Shown here in pieces: positions 1 through 4,929 of a stretch of DNA of 5,484 bases. Both the position numbers and the translations under genes were made by a program. How positions within the stretch are numbered: the stretch's first letter is position 1; every line of letters starts with the position of its first letter. The notes below the pieces were generated by a model, which saw nothing but the letters and a program-made list of their open reading frames with translations, was not told where the DNA came from and did no database searches. The DNA is taken from the NCBI GenBank assembly GCA_021780705.1, contig JAJXYG010000009.1, forward strand, positions 1-5,484. The letters run 5' to 3'. The DNA is from Bacteroidota bacterium. Its GTDB lineage: Bacteria > Bacteroidota > Bacteroidia > Chitinophagales > Chitinophagaceae.

Positions 1-1
1 G

Positions 2-1189
2 ACTGCCAAAAATGAAGAATGGCGCTTTACTCCCATTGGCAAATTGTTTACCCATGAATATGCACTGGGTAGTAAGCCGGATGCGGAGTTACTATTACGC
101 AATCAGCTGGAATCGGTCCGCCTGCCGGGAAGCGGGGAAGCCAATGAGCTGGTATTTGTCAACGGAAAATACCATTCCGGGCTTTCTGCCATACGGTCCG
201 CGAAAACCGAAATGGAAGTGCAGGACCTGGAAAGTGCCCTGCGGGGCGCACACAAGGACCTGGTCCTGGAATCTCTTGGAAAAAGCAGCACCACGGTCCG
301 CGATGGCCTTCAGGCATTGAATACCTCCTTCATATCAGAAGGGGTATTTCTGTTATTTCCAAAGAACCGGGAGGTGGAAAGGCCGGTAATCTTTTATCAT
401 TTGATTGATGCCAGTCAGAACCATGCGCTCGCCCAGCCCAGGATCCTGGTATATCTTCAGGAACGTGCTTCAGTGCAAATCATAGAAACCTCCTTCACCA
501 CCGGAGCTATGGACAGTTTCACCAATGAAGTGATGGAGGTGGTAGTGGACCGGAATGCCCGTTTGCACTATTATTCACTCCAGCAGGATCGTGCGGGAGC
601 AAGCCAGGTGCATACCGTCCATATCAGGCAGATTGCCCGAAGTTTTGTACACGGGGTAACCATTTCACTGGACGGTGCGGTTATTCGCAACAATACCAAC
701 CTGATCCTTGAAGCAGAAGGGTGCGAATCCCATCTCTATGGATTATACCTCCTGAAGGGAGAAACCCATGTGGACAACCACACCCTGGTGGACAACCAAA
801 AGCCCAATTGCTATAGCAATGAATTTTATAAAGGAATCCTGGATGGACACGCTACCGGGGTATTCAACGGAAAGATTTTTGTGAGACCCGATGCCCAGAA
901 GACCAATGCCTATCAATCCAACAAGAACATCCTGCTCTCAGACGGGGCCACCATCAATACCAAACCCCAGCTGGAGATATTTGCAGATGATGTGAAATGC
1001 TCTCATGGATGTACGGTAGGACAGCTCGATCCCGAAGCGCTTTTTTACCTGCAGAGCCGCGGGGTCTCCAGGGACCATGCGCGCTCCATGTTGCTGAATG
1101 CCTTTGCCTCGGATATTGTAGACCAGATCAAATGGGAACCACTCAGGGAAAGCGTGCAGGAATCTATTGCCCGCCGGCTTTCTGTATAA
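2..1189 (+). CDS. sufD: SufD, Fe-S cluster assembly scaffold subunit (5' partial)
   Basis: SufD pairs with SufB, and together with the ATPase SufC forms the cytosolic SufBCD scaffold on which Fe-S clusters are built. The frame is open from base 2, giving 395 visible residues. It begins with the family's N-terminal motif NEEWRFTPIGKL, so the true start lies upstream, probably a few dozen codons away given a usual length near 420-440. The in-frame TTG at 44 is not the start. The middle is the repetitive beta-helix region. The C-terminal core has QTNAYQSN-like KTNAYQSNKNILLSDGA, then DDVKCSHGCTVGQLDPEALFYL. In that stretch Cys333 (998-1000) and His335 (1004-1006) correspond to the E. coli SufD C358/H360 region implicated in nascent cluster formation. 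A second Cys follows at 1010-1012, where E. coli has Ala. The gene ends 17 bases before sufS, so it is co-transcribed with it. Family assignment is very secure; SufD is preferred over SufB because of length, the N-terminal motif and the position before sufS. Confidence 0.96.
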   Translation, partial: TAKNEEWRFTPIGKLFTHEYALGSKPDAELLLRNQLESVRLPGSGEANELVFVNGKYHSGLSAIRSAKTEMEVQDLESALRGAHKDLVLESLGKSSTTVRDGLQALNTSFISEGVFLLFPKNREVERPVIFYHLIDASQNHALAQPRILVYLQERASVQIIETSFTTGAMDSFTNEVMEVVVDRNARLHYYSLQQDRAGASQVHTVHIRQIARSFVHGVTISLDGAVIRNNTNLILEAEGCESHLYGLYLLKGETHVDNHTLVDNQKPNCYSNEFYKGILDGHATGVFNGKIFVRPDAQKTNAYQSNKNILLSDGATINTKPQLEIFADDVKCSHGCTVGQLDPEALFYLQSRGVSRDHARSMLLNAFASDIVDQIKWEPLRESVQESIARRLSV

Positions 1190-1206
1190 TAAATTAAGAA
1201 GTTATC

Positions 1207-2451
1207 ATGGAAACTCTAGCCACCTTATCACCCGCTTTTGATGTCAGTACCCTCCGGTCGGCCTTCCCGATCCTGGAGCGCAAACTGAATGGAAAGCCCC
1301 TGGTGTATCTGGACAATGCGGCTACTTCCCAAAAGCCCCAGGTGGTCCTGGATGCGCTCCTTGATTACTATTCAAATTTCAATGCCAACATTCACCGGGG
1401 AATTCACACCCTGGCCGAAGAAGCCACCGCAGCCTATGAATCCACCCGTGATACCGTGAAGGATTTTATTGGCGCAGCCAGGAGGGAAGAAATCATTTTT
1501 ACCCGCGGGGCTACCGAAGCAATCAACCTGGTGGCCTTCACCTGGGGGCGAACACACCTCGGGAAGGGAGATGAGATCCTCATTTCCGGAATGGAGCACC
1601 ATTCCAATATTGTGCCGTGGCAGATGATTTGTGAAGAAAAAAAGGCCGTGCTGAAAGTCATTCCGGTGACGGACTCCGGGGAACTGGATATGGATGCCTT
1701 TCATAAGCTGCTGTCGGCCCGTACCAAACTGGTGGCAGTGGTGCACGTCTCTAATTCCCTGGGTACAGTCAATCCGGTAAAAGCCCTGATTGATGCGGCC
1801 CATGCCGTGGGTGCACTGGCCCTGATCGACGGGGCACAGTCCACCGTACACCTGGATATTGACGTGACCGGAATGGATTGCGATTTTTTTGCCTTTTCCG
1901 GCCACAAAGTATATGGGCCCACAGGGGTAGGGGTATTGTACGGGAAGAAAAGCATTCTGGATGAGATGCCCCCTTTCATGGGAGGCGGAGAAATGATCAA
2001 GGAGGTGACTTTTGGAAAGACGACCTATAATGAACTTCCCTACAAGTATGAAGCGGGGACTCCCAATATCGCAGATACGGTAGCCCTTCGCTCGGCACTG
2101 GATTTTGTAACAGCCACTTCCAAAAAAGCCATCCGGGCGCATGAAAATGAATTATTGCAGTATGGCACCGGATTGCTGGAACAGGTTCCGGGTCTCAGGA
2201 TCCTGGGCCGTGCGAAGGAAAAGGCCAGTGTGCTCTCTTTTGTCATCGACGGAATCCACCCGCAGGATGTGGGCGTGCTGCTGGACAATCAGGGAATTGC
2301 CGTGCGCACCGGGCACCATTGCACCCAACCCCTGATGGACCGGTTTGGAGTACCGGGCACTGTCAGGGCCTCCTTTGCCATGTATAATACAAAAGAAGAA
2401 ATTGACCGCCTCTTCGCCGGGGTCAGCAAGGCGGTAAAAATGTTGTTGTAA
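1207..2451 (+). CDS. sufS: SufS, group II cysteine desulfurase
   Basis: This PLP enzyme converts L-cysteine to L-alanine and leaves a persulfide on its active-site cysteine for transfer to SufE. The 414-residue length is normal for the family. Visible catalytic residues, with spacing matching E. coli SufS plus 8, are His131 in GMEHHSN (stacks on PLP), Asp208 and Gln211 in LIDGAQ, the Schiff-base Lys234 in FSGHKVYGPTG, Cys372 in RTGHHCTQP (persulfide carrier) and Arg387 in TVRASF. The N-terminal YLDNAATSQKP and INIHRGIHTLAE-like segments are also typical. The ATG at 1207 gives a short leader before the conserved FDVSTLRSAFPIL, and no better start is seen. The stop codon shares one base with the sufE start (TAATG), which suggests translational coupling. 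No key residue is missing, so it is probably active. Confidence 0.98.
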   Translation: METLATLSPAFDVSTLRSAFPILERKLNGKPLVYLDNAATSQKPQVVLDALLDYYSNFNANIHRGIHTLAEEATAAYESTRDTVKDFIGAARREEIIFTRGATEAINLVAFTWGRTHLGKGDEILISGMEHHSNIVPWQMICEEKKAVLKVIPVTDSGELDMDAFHKLLSARTKLVAVVHVSNSLGTVNPVKALIDAAHAVGALALIDGAQSTVHLDIDVTGMDCDFFAFSGHKVYGPTGVGVLYGKKSILDEMPPFMGGGEMIKEVTFGKTTYNELPYKYEAGTPNIADTVALRSALDFVTATSKKAIRAHENELLQYGTGLLEQVPGLRILGRAKEKASVLSFVIDGIHPQDVGVLLDNQGIAVRTGHHCTQPLMDRFGVPGTVRASFAMYNTKEEIDRLFAGVSKAVKMLL

Positions 2452-2900
2452 TGAGCCAGATTCAGACCATAAGGGAAAGGGAACAGGAAATAGTGGAGGA
2501 CTTCTCCTTATTTGATACCTGGGAAGAAAAATATGAATATATCATCGACCTGGGCAAAAAGTTGCCCCCCCTGGAGGAGCAATTTAAAAAGGAGGAAAAT
2601 ATTATCAAGGGCTGTCAATCCACAGTCTGGCTGGTGGCCGAATACCGGGATGGAAGGGTATACTACCAGGCCGACAGCAATGCGGTCATTGTAAAGGGCA
2701 TCATCAGCATGCTGATCAGGGTCCTTTCCGGCCAGCGTCCGGAGGACATCCTGGAGGCCCCGCTGGATTTTATCCGGGAGATCGGGATGATGAATCACCT
2801 GGCGCAAACCCGTTCCAATGGATTGCTGGCCATGATCAAGCAAATCAAGCATTATGCACTGGCGTTTAAAAATCCGTATGAATCAGAAAAAACCCTATGA
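2451..2900 (+). CDS. sufE: SufE, sulfur acceptor for SufS
   Basis: SufE accepts the persulfide sulfur from SufS, stimulates the desulfurase and passes sulfur on to the SufBCD scaffold. At 149 residues it is close to the usual length of about 140. The conserved acceptor cysteine is Cys55 in IIKGCQSTVWL (E. coli Cys51). The N-terminal helix DFSLFDTWEEKYEYIIDLGKKLPPL and the C-terminal IGMMNHLAQTRSNGLLAMIKQIK, which carries the family's RxNGL-type motif, complete the fold. The start overlaps the sufS stop by one base, and the stop overlaps the next gene's first ATG by four bases (ATGA), so all three are probably translationally coupled. SufU, which binds zinc, is excluded because the required Cys ligands are absent and the SufE motifs are present. 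Confidence 0.97.
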   Translation: MSQIQTIREREQEIVEDFSLFDTWEEKYEYIIDLGKKLPPLEEQFKKEENIIKGCQSTVWLVAEYRDGRVYYQADSNAVIVKGIISMLIRVLSGQRPEDILEAPLDFIREIGMMNHLAQTRSNGLLAMIKQIKHYALAFKNPYESEKTL

Positions 2901-2908
2901 TGATGATG
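2897..2908 (+). repeat. Four tandem ATG codons at the sufE/DUF59 junction
   Basis: ATG occurs four times in a row and in frame, and the first overlaps the sufE TGA stop. Each could start the DUF59 gene, so termination of sufE and re-initiation can happen in the same place. A 3-bp repeat changes length without breaking the frame. What is seen is the repeat; any effect on expression is inference. Confidence 0.75.
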
Positions 2909-3217
2909 GACGAAGCCACTTTAAAACAAAAGGTCATTGATTGTTTGCAGACCATATATGATCCGGAGATTCCGGTAAACATATACGAACTGGGACTGAT
3001 ATACGAAATTGACATACTGCCGATCAACAATGTGCAGATTGTCATGACCCTTACTGCACCCAGCTGTCCTGCAGCCCAGGACATCCCGCTGGAAGTGGAC
3101 CAGAAGGTCCGCCAGATTGAAGGGGTCAACGAGGTGCATGTGTCGGTAGTATGGGATCCGCCATGGGACAAAAGCATGATGAGCGAAGCGGCTTCCCTGG
3201 AACTTGGATTTATGTAA
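2897..3217 (+). CDS. DUF59 / MIP18-type SUF-associated Fe-S maturation protein (SufT-like)
   Basis: This 106-residue protein belongs to the DUF59 (MIP18/PaaD-like) family often encoded in SUF operons and linked to Fe-S cluster maturation or delivery. Its exact biochemical step is not settled. Motifs seen are YDPEIPVNIYELGLIY at residues 21-36, containing the conserved DPE, MTLTAPSCPAA around Cys57, the family's reactive cysteine, and VVWDPPWDKSMMSEAA near the C terminus. The single-domain size fits the SUF-associated subgroup rather than longer fusions. Four consecutive ATG codons (2897-2908) make the exact start ambiguous by up to three residues. The first gives an ATGA overlap with sufE and is chosen for that reason. 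Co-transcription with sufE is very likely. Confidence 0.93.
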   Translation: MMMMDEATLKQKVIDCLQTIYDPEIPVNIYELGLIYEIDILPINNVQIVMTLTAPSCPAAQDIPLEVDQKVRQIEGVNEVHVSVVWDPPWDKSMMSEAASLELGFM

Positions 3218-3222
3218 AAAAC

Positions 3223-3246
3223 AAAAATTTAAAAAATAAAAATTTA
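3223..3246 (+). promoter_or_regulatory. A/T-rich leader with a 9-bp direct repeat before the bacilliredoxin gene
   Basis: The 28-base gap between the DUF59 stop and the next ATG is almost only A and T, and it contains AAAAATTTA twice (3223-3231 and 3238-3246, 15 bases apart). There is no Shine-Dalgarno sequence. An A-rich unstructured leader fits translation initiation in Bacteroidota. It could also be a weak internal promoter, but I see no TAnnTTTG-like -7 element, so a promoter is not claimed. Confidence 0.35.
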
Positions 3247-3791
3247 TGGCACAAATTAGTTTGAATTCATTAATGGGTACTGCGGCCCCCACCTATCCCG
3301 AACATGTAGCCGCTCCCTTCCGCCAGGAGCTGACCGAAGCAGGCTTTTCGGAATTAAAGACCCCGGAAGATGTGGAGAACGCCCTGAACAAGAAAGATGG
3401 CACCACCACCCTGGTCGTCCTGAATTCTGTGTGTGGATGTGCAGCCCGGACCGCGAGACCCGGAGCGCTGCTGGCACTGTTCAATGAAGTGGTTCCGGAT
3501 TCCCTGGTGACCCTTTTTGCCGGGATGGAAAAGGAAGCAGTAAATTTCTACCGCAAGAATTATACCCCGACGGTCACTCCTTCTTCACCCAATATCGCCC
3601 TGTTCAAGAACGGGGAATTTGTCAAACTGCTGGAACGTCACCAGATTGAAGGACGGTCTGCCGGAGAAATCGCCGGAGACCTCGTGGAGGTATTCAATAC
3701 CGAATGTACCCGAAAAAATGACCAGGAGTCTGTGGACAACCTGCGGTCACTGTTCATCAACCGCTACCAGGTTGATCCCATGGGAGCTTAA
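3246..3791 (+). CDS. BrxA/BrxB-family bacilliredoxin (YphP/YqiW family)
   Basis: The protein is a thioredoxin-fold member of the family whose Bacillus members remove bacillithiol from S-bacillithiolated proteins. The redox motif is Cys63-Gly64-Cys65 within LNSVCGCAARTARPGAL, the exact family signature. It is followed by SSPNIALFKNGEFVKLLERHQIEGRSA (residues 113-139 region), the conserved second half. At 181 residues it is longer than the usual 140-150: residues from about 151 on form a charged tail with an extra Cys154 and no domain that I recognise. The ATG at 3246 is directly followed by a family-like N terminus (YPEHVAAPFRQEL). It sits 28 bases after the SUF-associated DUF59 gene and 9 bases before the Rrf2 regulator, so it is probably part of the suf transcript. 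A role in keeping SUF thiols reduced, or in handling bacillithiol during cluster transfer, is inference from context. Confidence 0.93.
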   Translation: MAQISLNSLMGTAAPTYPEHVAAPFRQELTEAGFSELKTPEDVENALNKKDGTTTLVVLNSVCGCAARTARPGALLALFNEVVPDSLVTLFAGMEKEAVNFYRKNYTPTVTPSSPNIALFKNGEFVKLLERHQIEGRSAGEIAGDLVEVFNTECTRKNDQESVDNLRSLFINRYQVDPMGA

Positions 3792-3800
3792 TTTATCAAT

Positions 3801-4280
3801 ATGAAGATTACCGCACAGGAAGAATATGGCTTAAGGATATTATTGCGCATTGCCAAATGTGAAGATAAATACGGGATGAGCATTCCTCAGCTGAGTGAAG
3901 CCGAAGGGTTGTCTCCTGCCTATGTGGCCAAGCTGACCCGCAAATTGAGATTGGTGGGGTATCTGAATAGTACTCCGGGTAATAAAGGCGGGTATGTGCT
4001 GGCAAAACCCGCCTGCCAGATCAATATGAATCAGGTGTTAAAGACACTGGGAGGGCCTCTTTTTGACAAAACCTTTTGCGGGGACTATTCCGGGGCGTTG
4101 AAGTTTTGTACCAATTCAGTGGATTGCAGCGTAAGATCTCTCTGGCAGATGATCCAGCTTTCCGTGGACCAGTTCCTTGATAAGGTGACCCTGGCAGACC
4201 TGATCAATTCTGAGGAAAAATCAGAAAGCCTGCTCAATACCCTGGCAGAACCTCCCCTTCAGGTAGGGTCATTCAGTTAG
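3801..4280 (+). CDS. Rrf2/IscR-family transcriptional regulator
   Basis: A 159-residue DNA-binding protein of the Rrf2 family, probably a dimeric sensor of Fe-S cluster or redox state controlling this operon. The winged helix-turn-helix spans roughly residues 1-70: MKITAQEEYGLRILLRIA opens it, SPAYVAKLTRKLRLVGYL (38-55) is the recognition helix region, and PGNKGGYVLAKP is the wing. The sensing loop has Cys93, Cys103 and Cys109, a CX9CX5C pattern, followed by SVRSLWQMIQLSVDQFLDKVTLADL, which aligns with the IscR helix after its third cysteine. E. coli IscR has CX5CX5C plus His107 as fourth ligand; here the first spacing is longer and the residue equivalent to His107 is Arg112. Cluster binding is plausible but not proven. 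It follows the bacilliredoxin by 9 bases, at the 3' end of the operon rather than at the front as in isc operons. Autoregulation is inferred; the operon promoter is outside the window. Confidence 0.93.
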   Translation: MKITAQEEYGLRILLRIAKCEDKYGMSIPQLSEAEGLSPAYVAKLTRKLRLVGYLNSTPGNKGGYVLAKPACQINMNQVLKTLGGPLFDKTFCGDYSGALKFCTNSVDCSVRSLWQMIQLSVDQFLDKVTLADLINSEEKSESLLNTLAEPPLQVGSFS

Positions 4281-4374
4281 GCCGGATTCTCAGGAGAGGA
4301 TCAACCTCCGGGGCATCGGATAACCCATCAGTAATAGACGCTCATCAACTAATTTTATAAAACATGCCGTAAAA

Positions 4375-4397
4375 CCCAAAAGTCTGTAGCTTTTGGG
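4375..4397 (+). repeat. Stem-loop at the left end of the IS element
   Basis: CCCAAAAG (4375-4382) and CTTTTGGG (4390-4397) form a perfect 8-bp stem around the 7-base loop TCTGTAG. It lies 20 bases outside the tnpA stop codon, which is where IS200/IS605 elements carry the subterminal hairpin recognised by TnpA on single-stranded DNA. Just 5' of the stem, TAAAA (4370-4374) is complementary to TTTTA at 4353-4357. That could be a guide/cleavage-site pair, but this is speculation. A Rho-independent terminator is less likely because no T-run follows the stem. Confidence 0.6.
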
Positions 4398-4417
4398 ATG
4401 TAAGGCACCTGAAACAT

Positions 4418-4823
4418 TTAGCCTTGTGAAAGAATATATTGAAGGACAGTATCTGGACTTGCTTCTCCGATAGAACAAACGAAGTAACCATCTGACCCAA
4501 AGGTATGTTCTTTCCAAAAGTTCTTTGACAATATGTTTTTGTGGTTTTGCCAAATTGCAATAGCGGTTTCCTGCTTCAATTTGCGAACTATGGAAGTAAC
4601 AAGAAAGACGTGGAATATAGCGAATGAGAAAATGGATAGGGTCCACTTCACTTTCAAATACTTCAATTTCAAAATCAGATTTGGAAGTAATTGACTGCAT
4701 AATAGACTTCATGTCATTATGCAAATGGCCCACAAGCAGCTTTTTACGGTATTTGCAAACGAAAATCATGGGGCTTTTAAGGTAATGCTTTGAATGATTG
4801 GTGGAAGCGTAATTGTTTTTCTT
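4418..4823 (-). pseudogene. tnpA: tnpA, IS200-type HUH/Y1 transposase, frameshifted and catalytically impaired
   Basis: Two frames together give one TnpA. The first part, read from about 4823 to 4602, contains KKNNYASTNHSKHYLK, MIFVCKYRKKLLVGHL and EVFESEVDPIHFLIRYIPRLS. The second, read from 4600 to 4418 one base out of register, continues VTSIVRKLKQETAIAIW through FVCSIGEASP to QYILSQG. An extra base at about 4601 explains the shift, and the total of about 134 residues fits the family. The HUH motif reads P-I-H: CCT at 4638-4640 replaces a His codon that one base change (CAT) would restore. The segment before IFVCKYR also reads LKSP where the family has a YH-like pair. The catalytic Tyr (4436-4438) and metal-binding Gln (4424-4426) of the YxxxQ motif survive in the second frame. 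No ATG lies at the expected start; the in-frame ATGs at 4899-4901 and 4767-4769 are too far out or too far in. Programmed frameshifting is possible but would not rescue the lost His. Confidence 0.85.
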
Positions 4824-4855
4824 TAGCCCTAATAGCGGGGTTTTTGTAAAACAAT
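4812..4855 (-). repeat. Imperfect palindrome over the expected tnpA start
   Basis: ATTGTTTT (4812-4819) and AAAACAAT (4848-4855) are perfect 8-bp inverted arms around 28 bases, within which CCC (4827-4829) and GGG (4837-4839) can pair. On the minus strand one arm covers the first recognisable TnpA codons. In IS200 a leader hairpin represses transposase translation, so a similar role is possible. The arms are A/T-rich, and chance is a real alternative. Confidence 0.35.
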
Positions 4856-4929
4856 CTATGCCATGTAGGTGATCGTAATTCAAGGACGTATCAAGTTTCA
4901 AAAAAAAAGAATTTTCTTTACACCTGAAA

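Noticed and set aside
44..46. TTG as the start of sufD
   Set aside because: The same frame is open upstream to base 2 and encodes the conserved SufD motif NEEWRFTPI, so the gene is truncated by the window edge rather than starting here.
1372..2142. 256-codon open frame antisense to sufS
   Set aside because: It mirrors a strongly conserved gene, is rich in Gly, His and Cys in a way typical of antisense frames, and shows no family motif.
4282..4320. Possible Rho-independent terminator after the Rrf2 gene
   Set aside because: Only 4-5 bp arms can be drawn (CCGGA/TCCGG, GAGG/CCTC, TCCG/CGGA), they compete with each other, and no T-run follows.
4290..4901. A single intact 203-residue protein on the minus strand
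   Set aside because: Only residues of about 27-100 resemble TnpA. The first 26 residues and everything after the frameshift do not, while the rest of TnpA is in the neighbouring frame.
4860..4929. Bacteroidota-type promoter (TTTG ... TAnnTTTG) between tnpA and tnpB
   Set aside because: Partial matches occur on both strands in this AT-rich stretch, but none has both elements with proper spacing.
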